Assembly (NCBI GenBank): GCA_028532855.1
Contig: JAQQAL010000040.1
Coordinates: forward strand, 38,704 to 102,703
Direction of reading: 5' to 3'
DNA: 64,000 bases
Source of the DNA: Candidatus Thalassospirochaeta sargassi
GTDB lineage: Bacteria; Spirochaetota; Spirochaetia; UBA9216
Positions 18,204 through 25,692 of this stretch are shown piece by piece. A program made the position numbers and the translations under genes. Each line of letters starts with the position of its first letter. Positions within the stretch are counted from its first letter, which is position 1. Under the pieces are notes generated by a model. That model saw only the letters and a list, made by a program, of their open reading frames with translations. It was not told the origin of the DNA and did no database searches.

Positions 18204-18467
18204 ATGAAGTGCAGACCAGGTTGCGGCGCATGCTGTATAGAGCCATCAATTGCCGAAGCAATTCCGGGAATGCCGGACGGTAAGCCCGGAGGTGTGAGGT
18301 GTGTGAACCTCGATGAAAATAATCAATGCAGAATATGGGAGCGGCCCGGATACCCTCAGGCATGCCGCAATTTTACCCCTACGCCGGAGTTCTGCGGTGA
18401 AACAAATGAAGAAGCCATGCGCCTTATTGCAGCATTCGAAAAGGCAACTATACCCGATAAGGTATAG
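18204..18467 (+). CDS. YkgJ-family cysteine-cluster protein
   Basis: An 87-residue protein of the YkgJ/YeiW type, a small putative metal (Zn or Fe-S) binding family. Eight conserved cysteines appear in the usual order: MKCRPGCGACC at the N-terminus, GVRCVNL, NQCRIW, QACRNF and EFCGE. ATG 18204 begins exactly at the conserved family N-terminus. A longer upstream frame is possible but adds 55 residues unlike the family. No Shine-Dalgarno is present and the promoter predicts a leaderless mRNA. The function is unknown. Confidence 0.88.
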   Translation: MKCRPGCGACCIEPSIAEAIPGMPDGKPGGVRCVNLDENNQCRIWERPGYPQACRNFTPTPEFCGETNEEAMRLIAAFEKATIPDKV

Positions 18468-18644
18468 TATGAAGATGGCAGATAATTGGAGAGTTTCACT
18501 TAAGCAGATTGAGAATGTGTTTAATCGTTTCGGAGGACGGTATACTAAAATAATAGATACAGTGGCCGACTCATTTTTAAGTAGGGAGCTCAGGTAAAAA
18601 TATACAGATATCGTAAATACAAGAATGAAATTGTTAGAGTTGCA

Positions 18645-18953
18645 CTAAATTATTGTCTTTACCGCATAGTAGGCCGGCTCCTCATAGGGATGGGCCTCTT
18701 TTAGTGCTGATATCGAAGCATCAAGGCAGTCATCGGTACAGAGCATTTCAACCCTGTTTTCAGTAACCTTTTCAAGTTTTCCCTTCTCTCCGATAAAAGC
18801 ATCGCTGTTTTCAAGTGGCCGGAACTGTCCTGTTCCCGAGGTCTGCCAGCAGCAGCTGTCGTAGTCGTTGTATTTACCGGCCCCGGCTTCAAAGACTGCC
18901 TTTTTAACCTCTTCGGTATGAGTTTCAGGTACAAAAAAAATAAGCTGGTACAT
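18645..18953 (-). CDS. NIF3/YqfO C-terminal-like (CutA-fold) protein
   Basis: A 102-residue protein corresponding to the stand-alone 'NGG1p interacting factor 3' small family. It is related to the inserted alpha-beta domain of Nif3-like dinuclear-metal proteins and to the CutA/PII fold. Typical are the start MYQLIFFVPETHTEEV, GAGKYNDYDSCCW and the end AHPYEEPAYYAVK. TAGGAGGAATT precedes the ATG. It lies 8 nt after the SIMPL gene and is the last of three reverse-strand genes. Its biochemical role is not established. Confidence 0.85.
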   Translation of the reverse strand: MYQLIFFVPETHTEEVKKAVFEAGAGKYNDYDSCCWQTSGTGQFRPLENSDAFIGEKGKLEKVTENRVEMLCTDDCLDASISALKEAHPYEEPAYYAVKTII

Positions 18954-18961
18954 AATTCCTC

Positions 18962-19675
18962 CTAGTCCGACAGATAATATTCTACGGTAGAGACAACCCT
19001 GACCTTTTTTATATGCGGATTGTTTTTATCTCTTGAATAGATACTGAACTGACCCTGCGAGGCAGTCTTAATCTTGCCTAGTTTGCTGTTTGAGTCTTCG
19101 GCAAATTTTACAGCCGACATTCTGGCGTTTGCCGTTGCTTCTTCTATCATTTCAGGCTTCACCATGTTCAGGCGATTAAAGATATACTCCGTCTGGTAGC
19201 TGCTGCCGGTAAATACAATTCCTCTGCGACCGAGTTCTGAGAGTGAGTTCATAGCCTCTCTTGCCACCTCGATCTTGTCTGAATATACTGTAACAGTCTG
19301 TGTTGATGTGTATCGAAACAAGGCAGTGGAGGTGTCTCCATATTCACGGGCAGATTTATCAACAATAGAAGGCGGTGATATACTGATTTCATCAGCTGAA
19401 AGCCCCTTATCGATAAGGAAGCTTTTTATCATCCGGGATTTTTCTTCTATAGAAACGTAAAGTTGTGCAGCATCGTTTCCTGCTTCAGAGAACTGAACAG
19501 GCCATATTACTATGTCTGCGGGGTATTCCCGCTCTGACAGGCCCTTTACCGTTACAGTCCGCTCAAAGGATTTATATTTAAGTGCGGCATTTCCGGAAAT
19601 AAGGCCCAACGCGGAAAGCCCTATTATTATTGATGCGCCGATAATTGCGGCACTTGTTCTGCTATGCTCTTTCAT
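18962..19675 (-). CDS. SIMPL-domain (DUF541) exported protein
   Basis: A 237-residue protein with one N-terminal membrane anchor or signal segment (residues 9-30) and a SIMPL domain (about 36-235). The domain is marked by RTVTVKGLSEREYPADIV and the ending VRVVSTVEYYLSD. SIMPL proteins are periplasmic or surface proteins of poorly defined role, sometimes tied to oxidative stress (YggE). It starts 2 nt after the upstream gene stop, so the two are co-transcribed. Confidence 0.88.
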   Translation of the reverse strand: MKEHSRTSAAIIGASIIIGLSALGLISGNAALKYKSFERTVTVKGLSEREYPADIVIWPVQFSEAGNDAAQLYVSIEEKSRMIKSFLIDKGLSADEISISPPSIVDKSAREYGDTSTALFRYTSTQTVTVYSDKIEVAREAMNSLSELGRRGIVFTGSSYQTEYIFNRLNMVKPEMIEEATANARMSAVKFAEDSNSKLGKIKTASQGQFSIYSRDKNNPHIKKVRVVSTVEYYLSD

Positions 19676-19677
19676 TT

Positions 19678-20553
19678 CTATTCTACCCCCCAGAATCCTT
19701 CAAGAAAATAACGGTCAAAATCTTCTTCAGGAAAGATCATTTTGCCCATCTTTACCGCAGAATCATGTTTATATAGGATTTCAGTGAATGCCTCTACCGA
19801 ATCAATATTCCTCTCAGCATCGGAAGATGATGGTTCTCCGGCCTGTGTATTTAATGCGTTGAAATAGGCTTCCATATAAAGATTGAAGCATTTCCGGGCT
19901 GTTTCAAAGTATTCCAGCCGTTCGGTTTCCGTTGCGTTTTCCGGTTCAAGTATCTCAAATCGGTACGGACTTTTATAATCATCGAGGTGAACAGTGAGTT
20001 CCCCGAATCCCTCATGTTTCCAGTAGGGTTTTGCAAGGTTTCGGGCTTCTTCAATGAGACTGATATTTTCTCCGAAAAAAACCTCATAGGACATGCTGTG
20101 TGCGAAGGCATAGAAGTCCATATACAGGGCTCCATCAACTCCGGGAAGGGCTTTGAGGGCATCGCCGTGAAAGAAGGGCAGGCTGTAATTCTCGTCCGGA
20201 CGAATCATGAATGTAAAGTCGAAAAATACGCCGGTATCGCCTATCTCAAACTGGCTGATACTTCCCGTATCTATGAGTTCGGATTCGTAGCTTGTAAGGT
20301 GGAGTTTAAGCTCTGAATCTCTGAACATGAAACTGAATAAGGGGTTGAGTTTTAATCTGTAGTCTTCAAAGAACCTGTTAACTTTGCGTTCTTCCGCTTC
20401 CGTCTGCAGGACTGTTGTCAGGTCGTTTCGCATCCCGATAAAGGTATCGAAATCGTCAGGAAAAGAAGAGTTGTTCCATAATAGCAATGCCGCTGTAATA
20501 CCTGTAATGATCACAGCTGCGATAATTAAAATGACTCCGGTTTTTCTTTTCAT
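19678..20553 (-). CDS. Membrane-anchored protein of unknown function, faintly bilin-reductase-like
   Basis: A 291-residue protein with one N-terminal transmembrane segment (about 7-27) and a soluble, acidic outer part. I do not recognise it with confidence. The central stretch MIRPDENYSLPFFHGDAL, then ALYMDFYAF, resembles the 'RP--DLP-F--D' core of ferredoxin-dependent bilin reductases, but the overall similarity is weak and the catalytic residues cannot be assigned. It is the first gene of a three-gene unit with SIMPL and the NIF3-like protein. TAAAAT ends 7 nt before the ATG and there is no Shine-Dalgarno. Confidence 0.5.
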   Translation of the reverse strand: MKRKTGVILIIAAVIITGITAALLLWNNSSFPDDFDTFIGMRNDLTTVLQTEAEERKVNRFFEDYRLKLNPLFSFMFRDSELKLHLTSYESELIDTGSISQFEIGDTGVFFDFTFMIRPDENYSLPFFHGDALKALPGVDGALYMDFYAFAHSMSYEVFFGENISLIEEARNLAKPYWKHEGFGELTVHLDDYKSPYRFEILEPENATETERLEYFETARKCFNLYMEAYFNALNTQAGEPSSSDAERNIDSVEAFTEILYKHDSAVKMGKMIFPEEDFDRYFLEGFWGVE

Positions 20554-20696
20554 ATATAATATTTTAACAGAATTTTATTGGATTCTGAAAGCCTTTCCTA
20601 TGTATAGATGAAATGAAAAAGGCTGAAACGATAATTTGTTAGATAAATCTGCAATATTGAGTTACTATTAAACCAGAAAGTGAAGAGGAGAATTAA

Positions 20697-21335
20697 ATGA
20701 AAAAAGCTGTTATAGTTATTTTATGCTTGTCGGTGATATTCACGCTCGCATCATGCTCGGATTACGCCCGATTATCAGAAGAAGAAGCTCAGGAAGTTAT
20801 TGAGGTTCTTTCAGATGTATCTTCAGATACTTTCTATTCGGATCCAAGCCGAGCTATTACCGCCAGCTTTTCCGGGAATGATGGAGCCGACGGAACTGTG
20901 ATTATGACTTACACAGCTGATGCAGTTCAAGGTGCAGAAGGTATCACCGGGGCCGAGGGTGGTTTTAATGCTGAGTTTACTGATTTTGTGTACACTTACT
21001 ATGATGAAGACGAAAATGAAACAGACTGTACACTCAATGGCACAGTCTATATTCAGTATACTGTAGGTGAAGAAACACCGGACACCGGTTATCTTTATGC
21101 ATATGGTTACGAGTTTTTAATCTTCACAGATACGGATGATACTCTCAGTATTTCAGGCGGTACAATTGATACTCCGCTTTCTATAAATGTTATAAATTCT
21201 GTTACTTATCAGATTGGAATAGACGGTGGATTGAGCTATCGTATGGATTACAGTTATACCGGCGAGGTTAACGGGCGAACCTTCACGGATGAAGAAGGTT
21301 ATTTGGAATATACGTTGAGTGTTCTTCCGGACTAA
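20697..21335 (+). CDS. Lipoprotein of unknown function
   Basis: A 212-residue protein with a lipobox signal peptide (FTLASCSDY, Cys20). The mature part is acidic and rich in Thr, Gly and Asp beta strands, suggesting a surface or periplasmic beta-sandwich. No family is recognised. AGAGGAG precedes the ATG well. The gene is monocistronic and ends at a strong terminator. Confidence 0.6.
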   Translation: MKKAVIVILCLSVIFTLASCSDYARLSEEEAQEVIEVLSDVSSDTFYSDPSRAITASFSGNDGADGTVIMTYTADAVQGAEGITGAEGGFNAEFTDFVYTYYDEDENETDCTLNGTVYIQYTVGEETPDTGYLYAYGYEFLIFTDTDDTLSISGGTIDTPLSINVINSVTYQIGIDGGLSYRMDYSYTGEVNGRTFTDEEGYLEYTLSVLPD

Positions 21336-21355
21336 TCGGATTTTTCTTATCTAAG

Positions 21356-21393
21356 GGGGCTGACCAAAAAGTAAATTGGTTAGTCCCTTTTTA
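21356..21393 (+). terminator. Terminator after the lipoprotein gene
   Basis: GGGGCTGACCAA pairs with TTGGTTAGTCCC (12 bp, two G-U pairs, 8-nt loop), followed by TTTTTATTT. The T-tract overlaps the end of the convergent regulator gene. Confidence 0.88.
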
Positions 21394-22095
21394 TTTATAT
21401 GCGGAGTAGGAATCGAGTTCCCTTATCTTCTGTAGCGCGGCTGTTTGATCCCCATCTCTAAGGGCTGATATCAGTTCACGGTGAAAGTTTACAGCTATAT
21501 CCCTTATATCCTGAGTTTCATAAAACCTTGTAAGATATTTTGTGTGTGCGGGTTTAAGGGTGTTGGAAAGCAGGGGATAAATGGAGTTTCCGCCTGCAAT
21601 GGCCAGCTGTAGATGAAACTGGAAATCAAGTTCGGCCAGTCGGGAGGCCTCCTCTGCAGCTGCCATCTCATCATTAATCCTTTCAAGCTGATCTATATCC
21701 ATCGACGCATTGCTGCCTCTGGAACAGATAAGCCTGATGATATCTTTCTCCATGTGAATCCTGAAATGCTCAAGCTCTGTATGAAGTTCCGGGCCAGGTT
21801 CATGTCCGCTGCCGCGCAAGAGCGACAACAGCACCTCAAGGGTTGCTTCGCGCCGGTAGTCGTTTATTATAATACCATGTCTGGGCCTCAGGGTTAAGAG
21901 GCCCCGGTTCTCAAGGATGAGGATGCAGTCGTGTATGCTTGGTCTTGATACTCCATAGTGCTCGGCGAGTTCACGTTCAGCCGGCAGTCTGTCTCCCGGT
22001 TGAAGCAAATCTGTAAGAATCATTTCTTCAAGCAAAAGTACAAAATCCTCTTTGAAAGCCTGGTTTTCTATGGGTTTAAATAACGAAAGATCCAT
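21391..22095 (-). CDS. GntR/FadR-family transcriptional regulator
   Basis: A 234-residue regulator with an N-terminal winged helix (about 10-75; GDRLPAERELAEHYGVSRPSIHDCI is the DNA-reading part) and a C-terminal helical FCD effector domain (about 90-230) carrying an LDFQFHLQLA motif with likely metal/ligand histidines. It is transcribed divergently from the glycerol-phosphate-type operon, and an ideal operator (22179-22197) lies between them, so it very likely represses that operon. The TTG upstream is ignored. ATG 22095 follows a perfect TTGACA-17-TACAAT promoter with a 7-nt gap, i.e. a leaderless message. Its effector is unknown. Confidence 0.9.
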   Translation of the reverse strand: MDLSLFKPIENQAFKEDFVLLLEEMILTDLLQPGDRLPAERELAEHYGVSRPSIHDCILILENRGLLTLRPRHGIIINDYRREATLEVLLSLLRGSGHEPGPELHTELEHFRIHMEKDIIRLICSRGSNASMDIDQLERINDEMAAAEEASRLAELDFQFHLQLAIAGGNSIYPLLSNTLKPAHTKYLTRFYETQDIRDIAVNFHRELISALRDGDQTAALQKIRELDSYSAYK

Positions 22096-22102
22096 CAAAA
22101 TG

Positions 22103-22131
22103 ATTGTATGGAAAGACAGCGACTATGTCAA
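22103..22131 (-). promoter_or_regulatory. Promoter of the GntR regulator gene, leaderless
   Basis: Minus-strand TTGACA (22126-22131), 17-bp spacer, TACAAT (22103-22108), 7 nt to the ATG. No Shine-Dalgarno. Confidence 0.75.
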
Positions 22132-22145
22132 ATATGAAAAAAAGC

Positions 22146-22174
22146 GTGACAACAGGTATTTCCGGGTGTATCAT
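22146..22174 (+). promoter_or_regulatory. Promoter of the glycerol-phosphate-type operon
   Basis: GTGACA (22146-22151), 17-bp spacer, TATCAT (22169-22174). The operator begins 4 nt past the -10 box, where a bound regulator would block RNA polymerase. Confidence 0.65.
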
Positions 22175-22178
22175 TGAG

Positions 22179-22197
22179 CTGGTGGTAAAACCACCAG
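22179..22197. promoter_or_regulatory. GntR/FadR-type operator
   Basis: Perfect palindrome CTGGTGGTAAAACCACCAG (8-bp arms, 3-bp centre). It contains TGGT-N3-ACCA, the half-site pattern typical of FadR-subfamily regulators, and lies between the -10 box and the start of the first operon gene. Confidence 0.8.
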
Positions 22198-22207
22198 AGA
22201 GGAAGAA

Positions 22208-23989
22208 ATGCCTGAGAATACAGATCGCGTATTAAATAAAGTTCGCAGAAGGATAAAAAAAGCTGGATTAGCCGATGTGCAGGTTGCTGAGCTTCAGGGC
22301 TCAATTCAGCTCACAGGACGTGTTGCATCCTGGAGCGACAAGGTTGAAGCCGGTTACATGGCTGCCGGGAACGGTTTTCGAGGGGTATTAAACGATATAG
22401 CTGTTGACGGAGTCGCTGATTCCGAAATGAGTATTCCCGCAGCCGCTGATGACAGTCTTGAAGGCAGGAGCTTTGACGCAGTCATTGTCGGGGGAGGAGT
22501 AGTTGGCTGTGCAATTGCACGTGAGCTTGCCAGATATAATATTTCTATTGCCGTGCTTGAGAAGGAGTCCGATCTCGCAATGCAGGCTTCGGGTCGGAAT
22601 GACGGTATGATACATCCCGGGTTTGCAGCCTCACCCGGCACGAAGAAAGCGGCCTATAATGTCCGCGGCAACAGGCTGTATACAAGGCTCGCAGAAGAGC
22701 TCGATTTCCAGCTTGAGCGTCCCGGCTCAATTCTGCTTTACAGATCAGCATGGATGAAGCTGATTGTCCCTGTTTTTCGTAATCGATGCCGCCGGAACGG
22801 GGTTGACGGTAACTGGCGAAGCCTGTCCAAGTCCGAAGTAAGGCGTATGGAGCCGAATGTAACAAAACGACAGCAGGGAGGATTTTTTCTGCCCTCAGCG
22901 GGTATTGTTTCCCCATTCCGGGTTACAATTGCATTTGCTGAAAATGCTGCTGCGAACGGGGCGGAGTTTTTCCTGAATACAGCCGTTACAGGTGTAGATT
23001 CTCTTCCTGCAAAACATAATCAGGAAAGCTACATTACAAAGGTCCTGACGAACAGGGGGAGGATCAGCTGCGGACTTCTAATTAATGCAGCAGGAGTCTG
23101 GTCCGACAAGGTAGCTGAAATGGCCGGCGACCGGTTCTTTTCAATTCACGGCCGCAAGGGCACTGATGCAATTCTGGACAGCAGCTGCCGGCCTTACCAG
23201 AACCACATCACAGGCATGCCCTCGCTCCTGAACACCAAAAATAAGCATTCCAAGGGCGGCGGACTTGTCCCCTGTGTTGAAGGAAACATTCTGCTTGGTC
23301 CCACAGCCGAAGAGGTGCCGGGCCGCGAGGATTATTCCACCGATGCCCGGAGCTTTGATTCGCTGCTTGAGCAGCTTGCGTTGAATACTCAATTTGATAA
23401 ATCACAGATAATTAATTACTACTCCGGGGTCCGGGCGGCAAACTGGGAGGAGGATTTTATAATCGAGCCTTCCCGGCATGTTTCCAACCTGATTCACGCC
23501 GCCGCAATTCAATCTCCCGGGCTTGCCTCAGCCCCGGCAATAGCCGAAGACGTTGCCGCGATGGCGGTAAATGCGCTTGAAAACGGCGGCATGAGCGTCG
23601 GTTTGCGGAAGTCCTTTAACCCCCGCCGGCAGGGCATACCCTGTGTAAAAGAAATGAGTGATGAAGAACGAAGCGAGCTTATAAGCAGAGACCCTTCATA
23701 CGGAGAGATTATGTGCCGCTGCGAGATGGTTTCAAAGGGCGAAATACGCGATGCCCTGCATTCGCCGGTGCCGGCGACGACGGTAGACGGTGTTAAACGG
23801 AGGGTTCGCGCCGGTGCGGGACGCTGTCACGGCGGTTTCTGTCTGCCGCGGGTGATTAAGCTTATGGCTGAAGAGACAGGTCTTGAGCTGACTAATATTA
23901 CGAAAAAGGGTGGAGTGTCAGGAATACTATGCTGCGAAACGAAGGCTGAGTCGTATGATGCAGATGAGGAGAACGGCAGTGAAGACTGA
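22208..23989 (+). CDS. GlpA-like FAD-dependent glycerol-3-phosphate dehydrogenase with BON and BFD-type domains
   Basis: A 593-residue protein in three parts. Residues about 4-68 look like a BON domain (VLNKVRRRIKKAG ... GSIQLTGRVASWSDK). Residues about 88-460 form a FAD/DAO oxidoreductase (AVIVGGGVVGCAIARELARY; ASGRNDGMIHPG). Residues about 495-570 form a BFD-type [2Fe-2S] domain with IMCRCEM and GRCHGGFC cysteines. GlpA-type enzymes oxidise glycerol-3-phosphate to DHAP. Together with the next two genes this matches the three-component NAD-linked module found beside glycerol kinase in some anaerobes (from memory, Thermotoga-like). The BON domain is an unusual addition. RBS GAGAGGAAG precedes ATG 22208. 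Confidence 0.8.
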   Translation: MPENTDRVLNKVRRRIKKAGLADVQVAELQGSIQLTGRVASWSDKVEAGYMAAGNGFRGVLNDIAVDGVADSEMSIPAAADDSLEGRSFDAVIVGGGVVGCAIARELARYNISIAVLEKESDLAMQASGRNDGMIHPGFAASPGTKKAAYNVRGNRLYTRLAEELDFQLERPGSILLYRSAWMKLIVPVFRNRCRRNGVDGNWRSLSKSEVRRMEPNVTKRQQGGFFLPSAGIVSPFRVTIAFAENAAANGAEFFLNTAVTGVDSLPAKHNQESYITKVLTNRGRISCGLLINAAGVWSDKVAEMAGDRFFSIHGRKGTDAILDSSCRPYQNHITGMPSLLNTKNKHSKGGGLVPCVEGNILLGPTAEEVPGREDYSTDARSFDSLLEQLALNTQFDKSQIINYYSGVRAANWEEDFIIEPSRHVSNLIHAAAIQSPGLASAPAIAEDVAAMAVNALENGGMSVGLRKSFNPRRQGIPCVKEMSDEERSELISRDPSYGEIMCRCEMVSKGEIRDALHSPVPATTVDGVKRRVRAGAGRCHGGFCLPRVIKLMAEETGLELTNITKKGGVSGILCCETKAESYDADEENGSED

Positions 23990-25319
23990 ATATGACGTTA
24001 TAGTAATCGGCTCAGGCCCCGCGGGAATGGCGGCGGCCGTATCGGCATCCGATGCCGGTGCTTCGGTATGCCTTGTCGAGCGTGAAGAAAAGATGGGCGG
24101 AATTCTGAAGCAGTGTATTCATGACGGTTTCGGACTTATCCGTTTTGAAGAAAAACTAAGCGGACCCGAGTATGCTTGGAGATATGAACAAATGGTTGAC
24201 AGTCGGGATATCGACTTTTTAAACCTTACGTTTTTAACCGGGCTTGAACCTCCCTCCCCTCCGGGATCTATGGAGGGTTCTGCGATACCGGAGAAGGGCA
24301 GATGGTTTCGCCTGAACTTTATTTCATCCGTCAGAGGAGTCTTCAGCCTGAAGGCGGCATCAATCGTAACCGCCATGGGCTGTCGCGAACGGACTGACCG
24401 GCAGATATTTCTACACGGCAGCCGTCCGGCCGGAATATTCACAGCCGGGCAGGCGCAGGACTTTATCAACCTGAAGGGCCTCATGCCCGGACGAAGGCCG
24501 GTCATTCTCGGAAGCGGCGATATCGGCCTCATCATGGCCCGCAGGTTCACCCTTGAGGGAGCAAAGGTGTCGGGTGTGTATGAAATAGGACCGCGTCCCT
24601 CGGGGCTTACACGCAATGTTGTGCAATGCCTTGAAGACTTTGATATTCCTCTTTATCTGAACTCTACGGTGACTGAGGTTCATGGTAAAGATCGCATAGA
24701 AGCTGTCACTGTTTGCCGTCTTGGCGGGCTTGGACAGCCTGACCCTGAGACTGCCGAACTTGTTGAGTGTGACAGCCTGATACTAAGCGTGGGTCTGATT
24801 CCGGAAAACGATATCCTGACACCGCTTGAAATTGAGATGGATCCTGTTACACGGGGGCCTGCAGTTGATCAGAATATGCAGACCTCAATCTCTGGGATTT
24901 ATTCCTGCGGAAATGCTCTGCATGTCAGTGACCTGGTTGATTATGTATCAGAAAGCGGATATAAGGCAGGGTTTGCCGCGGCATGTTCAGTACATACAAA
25001 ATATCAGATGGAAACAGAGCTTATTCCGATCGAATCCCGCGGCAACCTGCAGTATATAATGCCTCAGCGGCTGAGCCTGCGATCATCAGAGGTTCTTTCT
25101 GAGAAAGCTGTACCTGTTTTTTTCAGGCCGCTTATTCCCGCTGATGAGGCCCTGCTGGTAATAAGCTCCGGTGAACAGGAGATTTACAGGCGGAAGCTGA
25201 GATATCTTAAGCCGTCTGAAATGCAGCGGGTTGAGGTCGATTTTTTTAATTCAGATCGAATAAATGAACCAGTCATCGTTGAACTCAAAACACCCGCTGC
25301 GGGGACCGGAAATGAATAG
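23979..25319 (+). CDS. FAD/NAD(P)-binding oxidoreductase subunit (GlpB-like partner)
   Basis: A 446-residue pyridine-nucleotide-type flavoprotein. It has an N-terminal FAD fold (YDVIVIGSGPAGMAAAVSA), the conserved GGILKQCIHDGFGL, a second nucleotide site (VILGSGDIGLIMARRF) and an FAD-closing GIYSCGNALHVSDLVDYV. It should pass electrons between its partner dehydrogenase and NAD(P) or a carrier. GTG 23979 is the best start: GAGGAG lies 7 nt upstream, and the overlap with the preceding gene is 11 nt. An in-frame ATG further upstream has no such site. It belongs to the tightly overlapped operon. Confidence 0.85.
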   Translation: MKTEYDVIVIGSGPAGMAAAVSASDAGASVCLVEREEKMGGILKQCIHDGFGLIRFEEKLSGPEYAWRYEQMVDSRDIDFLNLTFLTGLEPPSPPGSMEGSAIPEKGRWFRLNFISSVRGVFSLKAASIVTAMGCRERTDRQIFLHGSRPAGIFTAGQAQDFINLKGLMPGRRPVILGSGDIGLIMARRFTLEGAKVSGVYEIGPRPSGLTRNVVQCLEDFDIPLYLNSTVTEVHGKDRIEAVTVCRLGGLGQPDPETAELVECDSLILSVGLIPENDILTPLEIEMDPVTRGPAVDQNMQTSISGIYSCGNALHVSDLVDYVSESGYKAGFAAACSVHTKYQMETELIPIESRGNLQYIMPQRLSLRSSEVLSEKAVPVFFRPLIPADEALLVISSGEQEIYRRKLRYLKPSEMQRVEVDFFNSDRINEPVIVELKTPAAGTGNE

Positions 25320-25692
25320 AAAATTGACCTGTATTGAATGTCCCAGGGGTTGTCTGCTGATGGTTGAAAAGACTGAAGGAGTCGATAGAGAAGGCGGTGA
25401 GCTGAGAGTCAGCGGCAACGCCTGTCCAAAAGGCATCGACTACGGCAGGCAGGAGGTTTTGAGGCCCATGCGTATGCTGACTTCAACCGTCCGAACCGAT
25501 GACTGCGAATTTCCCAGGCTTCCGGTAAGACTGTCGGCGGAGATTCCTAAAGAAAGGATATTCGACTGTATGAAGGAAATAAACCGTATAACTGTTGTAG
25601 GACGGAAAAAGCCGGGCGATGTCCTTGTACAGAATATCGGTGGGCTCGGTGTTGATCTGATAGCAAGCGGGGGGCTGCGAAATGAGAGATAG
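25312..25692 (+). CDS. DUF1667 protein, small Fe-S or zinc component of the dehydrogenase module
   Basis: A 126-residue protein of the DUF1667 group. The N-terminal CIECPRGCLL and, later, GNACPKGIDYG supply four cysteines spaced like the cluster-binding head of molybdopterin oxidoreductases, so an iron-sulfur cluster is likely. Members are regularly encoded beside the two flavoproteins found here, taking the place of GlpC. It overlaps the preceding stop by 8 nt and the kinase start by 11 nt. Confidence 0.85.
   Translation: MNRKLTCIECPRGCLLMVEKTEGVDREGGELRVSGNACPKGIDYGRQEVLRPMRMLTSTVRTDDCEFPRLPVRLSAEIPKERIFDCMKEINRITVVGRKKPGDVLVQNIGGLGVDLIASGGLRNER

Noticed and set aside
18469..18597. 42-codon frame after the YkgJ-like gene
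   Set aside because: No ribosome site, no family, and short enough to arise by chance; the 18468-18644 gap otherwise shows only the repeat noted in the findings.
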